DNA from: an uncultured Clostridia bacterium | GTDB lineage: Bacteria > Bacillota > Clostridia > Christensenellales > Borkfalkiaceae | Direction: 5' to 3' | DNA length: 64,000 nt | Assembly: GCA_944328665.1 (NCBI GenBank) | Contig: CALVHS010000021.1 | Location: 1 to 64,000 of the forward strand | In this document: piece by piece, positions 15,592 through 30,600 of the stretch | Position numbering within the stretch: the first letter of the stretch is position 1 | Layout: each line of letters starts with the position of its first letter | Made by a program: the position numbers and the translations under genes | The notes under the pieces: model-generated | What the model saw: the letters and a program-made list of their open reading frames with translations, nothing else | Databases searched by the model: none | What the model was told of the DNA's origin: nothing

Positions 15592-16974
15592 TCACTTCAA
15601 AAGCATCTGTAACGACGCGATCAAGTAGCGGCGCACAAACTGCGGTTGGATGATATTGTCCACATAACCGTTTTTCGCCGCATGGATGGGATCCGACTTT
15701 TCCGTTGCGTAGCGCTCGGCGAGCTTCTCCCTGTCCGCCTTTTCGCCCGCAAACTCGATCTGGGCGCCCTGCACGTCATCAAAGAGAGCGATCTTCGCAT
15801 CGGCAAAGGCGTACACATAATCAAAGCCCGCCGATTTGGCCGCAAAGAGAGTGTATCCGAGCCCCACCGCCTTTTTATAGACGACGGCGATCTTGGCGTT
15901 TTCCAAAATCTCAAACTGTTCCATACAGCGGAAGGCCTCTTTCATGGCAAGGCCGCCGCTCGTCTCGAGATCGGCCTTCATCCCGAGAGTATCGGTGAAA
16001 GAGAGGAACGGGAGGCCGTAATACCCCGCAAATTCGATAAAAGACCGGATCCGCGCCAAATTGACCGCATCCAGCTTCGTGCCGCCCTCCCCGTCAAAGA
16101 CGACCGCCGCCGCGGAAATGCCGCCCACCCTGCCGAGCAGACAGCGCACGCCGCGCGACGCGGCGCCGAAGGGAACAGCCGTCCCCGCGTCAAAGACGGC
16201 TTCGATAAGCGCGTCGGCAGAACACTGCGCGTCGAGCGCGGGAGATACCGCGTTCAGGTCGGCGCCGTTATCCACGACCGCCGCATTGCAAAACGGCAGC
16301 ACATCCAAAACTTTTACGATCTGCCCGCGCACGCCGTCGATGGTCTCCTCTTCACAGACGGCGATGCCCGTACCGCCGAGAGCCGCCGCGCCGCCGACCT
16401 GTTCCTTGGGCAGGTTTTTGCCGCTGCCCGCAGAGAGGACAAGCGGACTGTTTACCGCCAGCACGCCGTCCTTCAAAAAATAAACGATATCGGCAGCCGC
16501 CGCCAAAAGCGCGCTCTGCCCGTATACTTCGCCCGCAACGATGGCGAACTGCGGCACTACGCCGTGCAAACGCGACGCCTTGGAGAGAAGGGCTGCCAGC
16601 CCTTCGAGCACGGTGACGCCCTCGCCGATCTGCACGCCGAGGCTGTCGAGAAGGTAGACGACAGGCGTAGAATTTTTTTCGGCAAGTTCCAAACAGCGAA
16701 GCAGCTTTTGGCAATTGGCATGGCTGACGCCGCCGCTGAGCACGGCACGGTTTTGCGCCGCGATATAGACGGGATAGCCGTCCATCGTGGCAAAACCGAC
16801 GATCACGCCCTCCCCTTCGGCGCCCTCTCCGTAAAAATCGTTGACGGAAAAGCTGAAGCCGGAAAGCTCGACAAAGCTGTCCGTATCCGTCAGCGCGGCG
16901 ATACGCCGCCTCGTTTCCGCCCCCGCGGCGAGCACTTTCTGCCGCCTTGCCTGCAGCAATTTTATTTGATCCAT
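15592..16974 (-). CDS. Divergent MmdA/AccD-type acyl-CoA carboxyltransferase subunit
   Basis: A 460-residue crotonase-fold carboxyltransferase, about 50 shorter than MmdA/PccB. The overall pattern is kept (RRRIAALTDTDSFVEL, VYIAAQNRAVLSGGVSHANCQKLLRCLELAEK, and a C-terminal KKAVGLGYTLFAAKSAGFDYVYAF). The usual oxyanion-hole double glycines are altered: DSGGARIQEG is DSLGVQIGEG, and KAYGGAY is KAVGLGY. So it may bind another substrate or be structural. It is the first gene of the operon that also carries a full OadA. Start at 16974 after CGGAGG. Its real substrate cannot be read from the sequence. Confidence 0.82.
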   Translation of the reverse strand: MDQIKLLQARRQKVLAAGAETRRRIAALTDTDSFVELSGFSFSVNDFYGEGAEGEGVIVGFATMDGYPVYIAAQNRAVLSGGVSHANCQKLLRCLELAEKNSTPVVYLLDSLGVQIGEGVTVLEGLAALLSKASRLHGVVPQFAIVAGEVYGQSALLAAAADIVYFLKDGVLAVNSPLVLSAGSGKNLPKEQVGGAAALGGTGIAVCEEETIDGVRGQIVKVLDVLPFCNAAVVDNGADLNAVSPALDAQCSADALIEAVFDAGTAVPFGAASRGVRCLLGRVGGISAAAVVFDGEGGTKLDAVNLARIRSFIEFAGYYGLPFLSFTDTLGMKADLETSGGLAMKEAFRCMEQFEILENAKIAVVYKKAVGLGYTLFAAKSAGFDYVYAFADAKIALFDDVQGAQIEFAGEKADREKLAERYATEKSDPIHAAKNGYVDNIIQPQFVRRYLIASLQMLLK

Positions 16975-17017
16975 AAAACCTCCGAAACTCGGTTGATATC
17001 CGTAACGTACCTTATTT

Positions 17018-17046
17018 ATTATACATTAGTTTTGAAAAAAAGGCAA
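17018..17046 (-). promoter_or_regulatory. Sigma-A-type promoter of the oad operon
   Basis: Minus strand: -35 TTGCCT (17041-17046), 17-base spacer, -10 TATAAT (17018-17023), 44 bases upstream of the first gene of the operon. The region upstream is AT-rich. Confidence 0.75.
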
Positions 17047-17109
17047 ATTTTATCTCAAAAAATTTTCAAAAAAACGATAGATTTTTTCAGGAAAGGCACA
17101 CAAATGCAG

Positions 17110-17139
17110 AGCGGGGACAGCAATACGGCTGTCCCCGCT
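17110..17139 (-). terminator. Hairpin terminator after galE
   Basis: A perfect 12-bp stem, AGCGGGGACAGC, with a 6-base loop lies 18 bases past the galE stop. The following T content is poor (CTGCATTTGTG), so termination may be inefficient. Confidence 0.65.
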
Positions 17140-17157
17140 CCGACGCAAAAGACGCGG

Positions 17158-18174
17158 TCAATCTTCATACCCGTTCGGATTGTTCTGCTGAAAACGCAGC
17201 GCATCGCGGCACATATCGTCGAGCGTGCGCACCGTCTTGAATCCGAGCAATTTTTCAGCCAAAGAGGGATCGGCATAGCACTCGGCGATATCTCCCGGAC
17301 GGCGGGGAGAGATCTCGTACGGGATCTCTCTTCCCAGCGCCTTGGAAAACGCATTGATGACGTCCAAAACGCTGTAACCCACCCCCGTGCCGAGATTGAC
17401 GGTATACGATCCCGAATTTTCAAACAGCTTTTTGAGCGCGAGAACGTGCCCCACGGCAAGGTCGGTAACATGGATATAATCGCGCACTCCCGTGCCGTCC
17501 GGCGTCGGATAATCGTTGCCGAACACATGTACCTTTTCCAGTTTGCCGACCGCGACCTTCGTGATATACGGGCAAAGATTGTTGGGGATACCATTGGGAT
17601 CTTCGCCGATCAGTCCGGACTCATGTGCGCCGACGGGATTAAAATAGCGAAGGATCGCGATGTTGAAGGAGGGATCCGCCTTGAACAGATCGCGCAGGAT
17701 CTCTTCGATGAACAATTTCGTGCGCCCGTAAGGATTGGTCGCGGAAAGAGGAAAATCTTCCTTGATGGGGACGGCGTGCGGGTTGCCGTAGACGGTCGCC
17801 GAAGAGGAAAAGACGATGTTCTTGCAATCGTGACGGCGCATCGCCTCCAACAAGACGAGCATGCCCGTAATATTGTTATGGTAGTATTCGAGCGGCTTTT
17901 GCACCGATTCTCCCACCGCTTTCAATCCCGCAAAGTTGATGACGGCGTCGATCTCGTTTTCCGTAAAGATCTCGTCGAGCGCCGCGCCGTCAAGAATGTC
18001 CTTTTCATAAAATTTGAGAGGTTTGCCGACGATCTTTTCGACGCGGCGGACAGCTTCGTACTTGCTGTTGCTCAGATTGTCGACGATCACGACGCCGTAG
18101 CCCGCCTTGACGAGCTCGACGCAGGTATGGCTGCCGATATAACCGGCGCCTCCCGTGACGAGAATGGTTTTCAT
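17158..18174 (-). CDS. galE: UDP-glucose 4-epimerase
   Basis: Interconverts UDP-galactose and UDP-glucose in the Leloir pathway. The 338-residue SDR protein shows GGAGYIGSHTCVEL at the N-terminus, the catalytic SSSATVYG and the YGRTK Tyr-Lys pair, as in standard GalE. It starts one base after the galT stop and is the last gene of the galactose operon. Confidence 0.96.
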   Translation of the reverse strand: MKTILVTGGAGYIGSHTCVELVKAGYGVVIVDNLSNSKYEAVRRVEKIVGKPLKFYEKDILDGAALDEIFTENEIDAVINFAGLKAVGESVQKPLEYYHNNITGMLVLLEAMRRHDCKNIVFSSSATVYGNPHAVPIKEDFPLSATNPYGRTKLFIEEILRDLFKADPSFNIAILRYFNPVGAHESGLIGEDPNGIPNNLCPYITKVAVGKLEKVHVFGNDYPTPDGTGVRDYIHVTDLAVGHVLALKKLFENSGSYTVNLGTGVGYSVLDVINAFSKALGREIPYEISPRRPGDIAECYADPSLAEKLLGFKTVRTLDDMCRDALRFQQNNPNGYED

Positions 18175-18175
18175 A

Positions 18176-19714
18176 TCAGATCTCCTCCAAAGAAAGTTTT
18201 TTCATAAACTTGGCAAAACCGGCTTTACCCGTATCGTCCTCTTTGAACACGGCCGTATTGCCGAGGATCGCCGCGCATACGCGGTCTACATATCCTTTAC
18301 AGCGCTCCGCCGCCGCACGCATATCCTCCGCTTTTCCTTCTTGCATGAGTTTCGCGATCATATCCCTATGCACAAAGAGGTCGTTTTTGCTGTCCGCGAG
18401 CGCGTCGGGATCGTATGCATCCAGCCCGCATAGGATGCGCGCGATGCCTTCAAGCTGCCTTTTCAGCCGCCCGGGGAGGATAAACAGCCCCATCGCCTCG
18501 ATCAGTCCGATCCCCTCGCTCTTGATATTTTGGTATTCGGGATGGACGTGAAAGATCCCGTCCGGGAAGCGTTCATCCGTCCTGTTGTTGCGCAGGATCA
18601 CGGTAAACGAATAGACGTCGCCTATTTTGCGCGCGATGGGAGAGACGGCGTTGTGCTGTGTTTCACCCGTGCGGCAGAGGACCTCGCATTCCGGGCAGGA
18701 AAAGTCACGCCATGCCCCGATCACCTTCGCCGCAAACGCCTCGACGTCGGCGCGTTCCTTCCCCTCAAAGCAGATCGCGCTGTTGTACCAATCCAAAACG
18801 CCGACCGTAAGCCCGGGATATTCCGCCGCGCGGTACCGTTTGGCATACCCGGCGGCGTGCATGGGCATGAGATGCAGCCCGCCCTGAAAATGTTCGTGAT
18901 TGAGGATAGAGCCGCCCACGATGGGGAGAGACGCGTTGCTTCCGATAAAATAATTGGGGAAAATATCTACAAAGTCGAGCAATTTGGCGGGTGTCCGCTC
19001 GCTGACGTTCATGGGGATGTGTTCCTCGTTGACGGCGATGCAATGCTCGTCGTAATAGGCATAAGGAGAATATTGCACGAACCACTTTTCTCCGCCCAAC
19101 GTCACTTTGACGGTACGTAAGTTCCTGCGGGCGGGATGCGTCGCCGTCCCTTCAAACCCTTCGTTCTCCTTACAAAGCTGACACTTCGGATACTTTTTCC
19201 CCTGCGGCACGGTAAGCAGCTTGGCAATATCCTTGTTGCTCTTTTCCGGTTTGGAGAGGTTGACGGTGATCTCCAGCCGTCTCTTTCCGTCGGCAAAGTC
19301 CCATTTCATATTCCTGCCGATCGCCGTCTTTTGGATATAATAGTTTTTTACGCACATCGCATAGAGGTAATCGCAGGCCGCCTGCGCACCCCCTTCTCTG
19401 CGGATCCGTGCAAATTCATCGTTGACGGCAGAGGGCAACGGCGTCATGATGCCGAAAAGATCGGCGGCAAAGCGCTCCTCCTCCCCCTCTTCGATCCATT
19501 GATTTTGCTTTGCATAGGCGAGCGCTTCGGCGACCAGCGCATCCGGCACATCCATTCCCGCGATATCCGAAACGTCCGCATCCCCTTCATACGGAGCGTA
19601 TAGATGAAAGCGGGAAAGAAGCAGATTGCGCATATACTCCTCGTCTCGCGCGTCAAGGTGTAAAAAGGTCTTTGCGTATTCAAGCAATCTTTCCGTAAGC
19701 AACTGTCCGTCCAT
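18176..19714 (-). CDS. galT: UDP-glucose-hexose-1-phosphate uridylyltransferase (GalT type 2)
   Basis: Exchanges UMP between UDP-glucose and galactose-1-phosphate. At 512 residues it is the long Gram-positive type. It shows GGSILNHEHFQGGLH (active-site region), FPNYFIGSNASLP and YSPYAYYDEHCIAV. It lies 25 bases after lacZ and one base before galE. No galactokinase or sugar transporter is encoded in the window. Confidence 0.95.
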   Translation of the reverse strand: MDGQLLTERLLEYAKTFLHLDARDEEYMRNLLLSRFHLYAPYEGDADVSDIAGMDVPDALVAEALAYAKQNQWIEEGEEERFAADLFGIMTPLPSAVNDEFARIRREGGAQAACDYLYAMCVKNYYIQKTAIGRNMKWDFADGKRRLEITVNLSKPEKSNKDIAKLLTVPQGKKYPKCQLCKENEGFEGTATHPARRNLRTVKVTLGGEKWFVQYSPYAYYDEHCIAVNEEHIPMNVSERTPAKLLDFVDIFPNYFIGSNASLPIVGGSILNHEHFQGGLHLMPMHAAGYAKRYRAAEYPGLTVGVLDWYNSAICFEGKERADVEAFAAKVIGAWRDFSCPECEVLCRTGETQHNAVSPIARKIGDVYSFTVILRNNRTDERFPDGIFHVHPEYQNIKSEGIGLIEAMGLFILPGRLKRQLEGIARILCGLDAYDPDALADSKNDLFVHRDMIAKLMQEGKAEDMRAAAERCKGYVDRVCAAILGNTAVFKEDDTGKAGFAKFMKKLSLEEI

Positions 19715-19739
19715 TCTGTTTACCTCTCCCTATACGTTA

Positions 19740-24634
<4,895 letters not shown>

Positions 24635-24739
24635 GTATCCCTCCCGACTGCATAAATTCTCCTATCGCGCGGCGCCTTCACAAAACGTTTCGCTATCCGC
24701 CGGGCGAAAGCGCCGTACCGACGGAACGGCGCCATAAAA
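24635..24739. other. Intergenic region between thiI and the galactose operon
   Basis: On the minus strand it holds a possible hairpin, GCGCCGT / ACGGCGC followed by TTT, soon after the thiI stop. No clear -35/-10 pair can be found for the galactose operon. A weak promoter or read-through from thiI are both possible. Confidence 0.35.
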
Positions 24740-25900
24740 TCAAAATTGCACGGTCTCTTCGGCGGCGAGCGCTTCCTCCACAAGTTCCTGCACGCCGAGC
24801 GCGGATTCCGCCTCCTCCACTTTATCGAGCCTGGGGCGGATGAGCGGATGTTTGGGCAAAAATACGGTACAGCAATCCTCATACGGCAGGACGGACGTCT
24901 CAAACGTGCCGATCTCCCTTGCGCGCTCTACGATCTCCGTCTTGTCAAAACCGACCAACGGGCGCAGGACGGGCAAAAGCCCGACCACGGCGTTCGAAGA
25001 CGTCATCCCCTCTATGGTCTGGCTGGCGACCTGACCGAGGCTCTCCCCCGTGACGATGCACTGCGCGCCCGTCTTGCGGCAAAGCCGTTCGGCGATGCGC
25101 ATCATAAAGCGGCGCAAGAGGGTGATCATCATCTCGGCGGGGCATTTTTTGTGGATCTCCTCCTGGATATGCGTCACGCTCACGATATGCAGCGTCAGCC
25201 CGCCCGTATATCCCGCCAGAATACGGGCAAGTTCCTCCACCTTTTCCCGCGCCTGCATGTTCGTATACGGGTAACTGTGAAAATGCAGACATTCGAGCCG
25301 CATCCCGCGTTTGGCGATCATATATCCCGCGACGGGGCTGTCGATCCCGCCGGAAAGGAGCAGCATCCCCTTGCCAGCCGTGCCGACGGGCATGCCGCCC
25401 GCCCCCTTGACGATCCCTTCAAAGACGAGCGCCGTCCCGTTTTCCCGCACGTCGACGTGCAATACGGTGTCGGGCGCATGCACATCCACCCGCAGGGACG
25501 GCCTTGCCGCGAGCAGCCTGCCGCCGATCTCCGCGTTGATCTGCATGGAATCGAGCGGAAAATGTTTGTCGGCGCGGTTCGTTTCGATCTTGAAAGTCCC
25601 CTTTTCGGGCGCAATGCGCAAGATCTCCGCAAAGACGGAATCCATGTCCGCAGGCACTTTCGTCCCCACGCTGACGGTATGCACGCCGAATACCTTGCGC
25701 AGCCGACCGACGATCTCCTCCGTCTTCGTCCCGTCAAAATTTTCCACGACGTACCTGCCGCTCGGGCGGCGGATCTCATGGCGGATCCCCGCAAGCGCCT
25801 TTTCGAGATTGTTCATAAAAATCTGCTCGAAATAGCCGCGGTTCTTTCCTTTTAAATGGATCTCGCAATAGCGAACGATGATAACTTTTTCCGATGCCAT
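24740..25900 (-). CDS. thiI: tRNA uracil 4-sulfurtransferase ThiI
   Basis: Makes 4-thiouridine in tRNA and takes part in thiamine thiazole synthesis. The 386-residue protein has an N-terminal ferredoxin-like/THUMP region (RYCEIHLKGKNRGYFEQ) and the PP-loop LLSGGIDSPVAGYMIAKRG, then ECLHFHSYPYT and VTGESLGQVASQT. It lacks the C-terminal rhodanese domain found in E. coli ThiI, as usual in Firmicutes. Start at 25900 (MASEKVI) after GAGG, two bases after the desulfurase stop, so the sulfur donor and acceptor enzymes are coupled. Confidence 0.95.
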   Translation of the reverse strand: MASEKVIIVRYCEIHLKGKNRGYFEQIFMNNLEKALAGIRHEIRRPSGRYVVENFDGTKTEEIVGRLRKVFGVHTVSVGTKVPADMDSVFAEILRIAPEKGTFKIETNRADKHFPLDSMQINAEIGGRLLAARPSLRVDVHAPDTVLHVDVRENGTALVFEGIVKGAGGMPVGTAGKGMLLLSGGIDSPVAGYMIAKRGMRLECLHFHSYPYTNMQAREKVEELARILAGYTGGLTLHIVSVTHIQEEIHKKCPAEMMITLLRRFMMRIAERLCRKTGAQCIVTGESLGQVASQTIEGMTSSNAVVGLLPVLRPLVGFDKTEIVERAREIGTFETSVLPYEDCCTVFLPKHPLIRPRLDKVEEAESALGVQELVEEALAAEETVQF

Positions 25901-25902
25901 GT

Positions 25903-27024
25903 CTACCTCGTCCTCTCCGCCAATTCCGCGGCGCAGCGGTTGATGACCGCCGCCGCTTCTCGGCATTCCTCCTCGCCAGTATCGGCGGAAAAGGAAATAC
26001 GCAGCACGCCGCCCGCCGTCTCTTCGTCCGCGCCGCAAGCGAGAATGACGCGGCTGACACCGCTCTTGGAAGAACAGGCGGATCCCGTGCCGACCATCAC
26101 GCCGCGATCATCCAGCATATGGAGCAACACTTCCCCGCGCAGCCCCTTCGCGGAAACGCTCAAAATATAGGGCGATGCGTCCTCCGCAGAGAGGACGGAA
26201 AACAACCCCGCATCCAGGTTTTCCCTGAAATAAAGGTTATATCCGCGCACGCGCGCTAAATCGGCGGAAAGGGAAGAAAATTTCTTTTTCGCGGCCGCGG
26301 CAAACTGCATGACGGCGAACGTATTCTCCGTGCCGCTCCGCAGCCCGCCTTCCTGCCCGCCTCCGTAGACGAGAGGATATAACGTCGCTTTTTTCTTTTT
26401 ATATAGGGCAGCCGCGCCGCGCACGCCGCCGATCTTATGGGCACTGACCGTATAAAAATCGATCTCGTCCGTCAGGCGGAAAGGGAGCTTTCCGAATGCC
26501 TGCACGCCGTCGCTGTGAAAATAGGCGCGACTATTGCGCTGCTTGACCCGCCGCGCGAGCGCGGCGACGTCGTTGACCGCGCCCGTCTCGTTGTTTACAT
26601 GGATAACGGAGACAAGGGAAGTCTTTTCGTCCACGAGGCGCAAAAGCGCCCCCTCGTCCACCTTGCCGCAGCGGTCGATCGGAGCAAAGCGCACTTCGAC
26701 GCCCCGCCTGGAAAGTTCTGCCGCGGCGCTGTACACGGCGGCGTGTTCTCCCGCCGTCGTGACAAAATTCCCGCGGCGCGCACAAGAAAATAGCACTTGC
26801 GCATCCGCTTCGCTCCCGCAGGAAGTGAACACGAGCGTATGGCCGCGCCCGTCGGAAAGCAGAGACAAGATCTCTCTGCGCGCTCCTTCCAACGCCTTAT
26901 GCGCCGCAAAACTCTCCTTGTAGAGGGCGGACGGATTGTAAAACGCATCACCGAGGTAAACGAGCGCCTCACGGACGCATTCTTCGTCCGGACGCGTCGT
27001 CGCGGCATTGTCGAGATAGATCAT
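25903..27024 (-). CDS. Cysteine desulfurase (NifS/IscS family)
   Basis: PLP enzyme that delivers persulfide sulfur, here likely to ThiI. The 373-residue protein has YLDNAATTRPDEE, HVNNETGAVNDV, the PLP Lys in VSAHKIGGVRGAAALY, GGGQEGGLRSGTEN and the active Cys in GTGSACSSKSG. The short active loop is that of NifS-like type I enzymes. No SD is visible at the ATG. It is followed by thiI after two bases and preceded by a small membrane protein 14 bases away. Confidence 0.93.
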   Translation of the reverse strand: MIYLDNAATTRPDEECVREALVYLGDAFYNPSALYKESFAAHKALEGARREILSLLSDGRGHTLVFTSCGSEADAQVLFSCARRGNFVTTAGEHAAVYSAAAELSRRGVEVRFAPIDRCGKVDEGALLRLVDEKTSLVSVIHVNNETGAVNDVAALARRVKQRNSRAYFHSDGVQAFGKLPFRLTDEIDFYTVSAHKIGGVRGAAALYKKKKATLYPLVYGGGQEGGLRSGTENTFAVMQFAAAAKKKFSSLSADLARVRGYNLYFRENLDAGLFSVLSAEDASPYILSVSAKGLRGEVLLHMLDDRGVMVGTGSACSSKSGVSRVILACGADEETAGGVLRISFSADTGEEECREAAAVINRCAAELAERTR

Positions 27025-27038
27025 AGCAATACAAAAAT

Positions 27039-27650
27039 TTACGAAACGCGGTTAAAACCCGTCTCGAGGATCCCGGGGCGGTTCATGAAACGCAGAACGG
27101 TATAGATGAGCTGCGGCCTGCATTCAAGAACCAGGATCTTTTTGCCGACATTCGTCTGCGCATGGATATAGAAAAACTCCTTGCCCTCCTCCGCCTCCTC
27201 GTTGGGCGTGAGGATATCCTCCTTGATGTCGGGGGATCTTTTGAGTTTTTCGTATGTGTCCGATCCGACCCTGCCGATCTTGATGATCCTTTCCGTGGGA
27301 ATATTGTAAAGATGTTTGCGCTTTCTGTTATTGAATACCTTGGAGATGCGCAGATCCCCCGTCACGAACGTATAGTCATAACTGAGGAAAAAAGCATGCT
27401 TTTTTTTGGAGAGCAAGACCGCCGCCGCAAACATGAGCGCGGCAAGCACCGCCCACATGACGATCGCGATGATGACGGCCGTCGTGATCCCCTCATCCTT
27501 GTCGACGGAGACGCCAAAAAAGATATTGAATACCGCAAAGACGCCCAAAACGATCGAAATAATGGACACGATCTTATAGAGCATGTACTTTTTTTTCGCC
27601 GAAGAGCGGTTATGCGTATCTACGCTTTCTTCGTAAAATATTTCCTGCAT
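27039..27650 (-). CDS. Hypothetical two-helix membrane protein
   Basis: A 203-residue protein I do not recognise. It has a charged N-terminus with AKKK, two membrane helices (about residues 25-45 and 58-80), then a cytoplasmic part with YDYTFVTGDLRISKVF and KKILVLECRPQLIYTVLRFM, which could form a PH-like beta domain. The gene lies 16 bases after carB-dapF and before nifS, so it may be translated from the arginine transcript. The protein at 39489-39941 has a similar layout but only weak likeness. Confidence 0.7.
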   Translation of the reverse strand: MQEIFYEESVDTHNRSSAKKKYMLYKIVSIISIVLGVFAVFNIFFGVSVDKDEGITTAVIIAIVMWAVLAALMFAAAVLLSKKKHAFFLSYDYTFVTGDLRISKVFNNRKRKHLYNIPTERIIKIGRVGSDTYEKLKRSPDIKEDILTPNEEAEEGKEFFYIHAQTNVGKKILVLECRPQLIYTVLRFMNRPGILETGFNRVS

Positions 27651-27666
27651 GAATACAACTCCGCGA

Positions 27667-30600
27667 TCAAAATTCGACCGTTCCTTCGTAGACGAGCTTT
27701 GTATTGCCCGTCAGCGTCACCCTGCCGTCCTCGTCGTAGCGCACAAACAGGTCGCCCCCGCGCACCTTGACGGTGATGTCCTCGCCCGCTTTGCAGTAGC
27801 CGCTCAACACCGCCGCCACCACGCAGGCGGCCGCCCCCGTCCCGCAGGCGAGCGTCTCGCCGTTGCCGCGTTCCCAGACGCGCATTTTCAGCGTCCTGTC
27901 GTTGACGACGCGCACAAATTCGGTATTGATGCGCTCCGGAAAACAGGGAGCATGTTCAAAGAGAGGCCCGACGCCCGCCAGATCGACCGCGTCCACTTTA
28001 TCGCAGAACACGACGCAGTGCGGATTTCCGACATTGACCAACGTCACCTTGTACGGCTGTCCGCCCACTTCGATCTCCCGCCCGACGACGGTCTCCCCTT
28101 CCATGGTGGAAGGGATGTCCTTTCCGTTCAGGACGGCTTTGCCCATATCCACGCTGACCGAACTCACCTTGCCGTTAAAGGTATACAAGGTCAATTCTTT
28201 GACACCGCTCAGCGTCTCGATGCGGATCTTTTTATCTCGAACAAAGCCATTGTCGTAGAGATATTTTGCCACGCAACGGATGGAGTTGCCCGCCATCGCG
28301 CCTTCGCTGCCGTCTTGATTGAAGATGCGCATCTTTGCGTCGGCGACGTCCGACTTTTCGATCAGGGCGATGCCGTCCCCGCCGATACCGTAATGACGGT
28401 CGACGAAATTGATGGCGAGCGATTCGGGGCAAGTGATCTTTCCGTCCATATTGTCGATAAAGATATAATCGTTGCCGCAGCTCTGCATCTTCAAAAAAGA
28501 GATCTTCGTCTTTTCTTTGCGCAGCGCGTTTATGTCGACCAGCTCGGTATTGTCCTCGTTAAAACGGCTGGCGATGATATCCGCCAACGCGTTCGCCGTA
28601 TCCAGCGAAGTGAGCGTCGTGATGCCGAGCAAGATCGCATGATGATACATACGGATATAATCGTTGATGGAAGCGATGTCCGTCTTGCCCGTGTAGACGA
28701 TATAGTCGATCTTATCCTCGTCCATCAATCGCAGGATCTCGTCGCTTTCCGACAGCCTGTCGACATCCGTCACTTCGATCCCGAGGGTACGGATGGTTTC
28801 CGCCGTCCCCTTCGTCGCATAAATATCGAGGCCGAGGTCGCTGAATTTTTTCGCCAGCCCCAAAATTTCAAATTTATCCTGGTCGTTGACGGTAAAATAG
28901 ACGCCGGCATGCTTTTGTTTTGTGGGATGGCAGAGCTTGAAACCCGCCGAGACCAATCCTTTGAACAACGCTTCCTCGATTGTCTTGCCGATGCCGAGCA
29001 CCTCGCCCGTAGATTTCATTTCGGGGCCGAGCTGCGAGTTGACGTCGTTGAGTTTTTCAAAGGAGAACACGGGCACCTTGACCGCGACGTACGGGGATTC
29101 CTTGTACAGTCCCGTGCCGTATCCGAGCTTTTTCAGCTTTGCGCCGACCATGATCTTGGTCGCCAATTCCACCATCGGTACGCCGGTGACCTTGCTGATG
29201 TACGGAATGGTACGCGAAGCCCGCGGATTCACTTCGATCACGTACAATTCGTTATGATAGACGAGGAACTGGATGTTGATCAGCCCCTTCGTCTTGAGAG
29301 AAAGGGCAAGCTGCGTCGAGCATTCGATGATCTTGGAGAGTATGATGTCGCTCAAATTATACGGCGGATACACCGCGATGGAGTCGCCGCTGTGTACGCC
29401 GGCGCGCTCAATATGCTGCATAACGCCGGGGATGAGCACATCCGTTCCGTCGCTGATGACGTCCACTTCCAACTCCTGCCCCATGAGATATTGGTCGCAT
29501 AGGACGGGATTTTCGATATGCTGCGCCAAAATGACGTCCATATAGCGGGAAATATCGCTCTCCGTAAAAGCGATCGTCATATTCTGCCCGCCGATGACGT
29601 AGGAAGGGCGCAGCAGCACGGGATATCCCAGCCTGTCCGCCGCCTCGAGGGCTTCCTCCTTCGTCATGACGGTCAATCCCTTCGGGCGGCTGATGCCGAA
29701 TTTTTCGAGCAATTCGTCGAAGCGCTCCCTGTCTTCCGCCATATCCACGCTGTCCGCCGACGTTCCGAGGATACGGATGCCCTTTTTGTCGAGATAATTG
29801 CAGAGCTTGATCGCCGTCTGCCCGCCGAAAGTGATAACGACGCCGTACGGTTTTTCCTTATCGATGACGTTTTGCACGTCTTCCGGCGTGAGAGGTTCAA
29901 AGTACAGCCTGTCCGCCGTATCGAAGTCGGTAGAGACCGTCTCGGGATTGTTGTTGATGATGACGACCTCGTAGCCGAGTTCCTTCAGCGTCCAAACGCA
30001 ATGCACGGACGAATAGTCGAATTCGATGCCCTGCCCGATGCGGATCGGGCCCGAACCGATGACGATGATGCGCTTTTTGTGGCTCTCTTTGATAAAGGGC
30101 GCCGCTTCGTCGTGATCATATTCATCATACGTGGAATAAAAATACGGCGTTTCGGCGGAAAATTCCGCGGCGCAGGTATCCACCATCTTGTAGACGGCTT
30201 TGCGGTGATACGGGATCTTCTGCCCCGAAAGGCGCTCGAGTTCTTTGTCGGGATATCCGAGGCGCTTGCCCTCTTCATAGAGGGCGCGGGTGAGCTTTTC
30301 GCCCGCCAGCCGCCTCTCAAACCGCACGAGATTGTCGAGTTTATGGAGAAACCAGCGATCGATCTTGGTCAGTTCGAAGATCTCATCGATCGGGATATTC
30401 TCTTTGAGCGCGGCAAAGACGGTAAACAGCCTCTCGTCGGAAAGTTTTTTCAGTTCTTCCCGCAGATCTTTGCCCTCGTACTTGTCGAGATTGAGCGAAG
30501 ACAGAGAGATCTCCGCGCCGCGCACCGCCTTCATGATCGCCATTTCAAAGGAGGTGCCGATAGACATGACCTCGCCCGTCGCCTTCATGCGGGTGCCCAA

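Noticed and set aside
15646..18207. 853-residue plus-strand ORF across the carboxyltransferase and galE
   Set aside because: It runs antisense through two recognised genes and the intergenic promoter; no SD or known motif.
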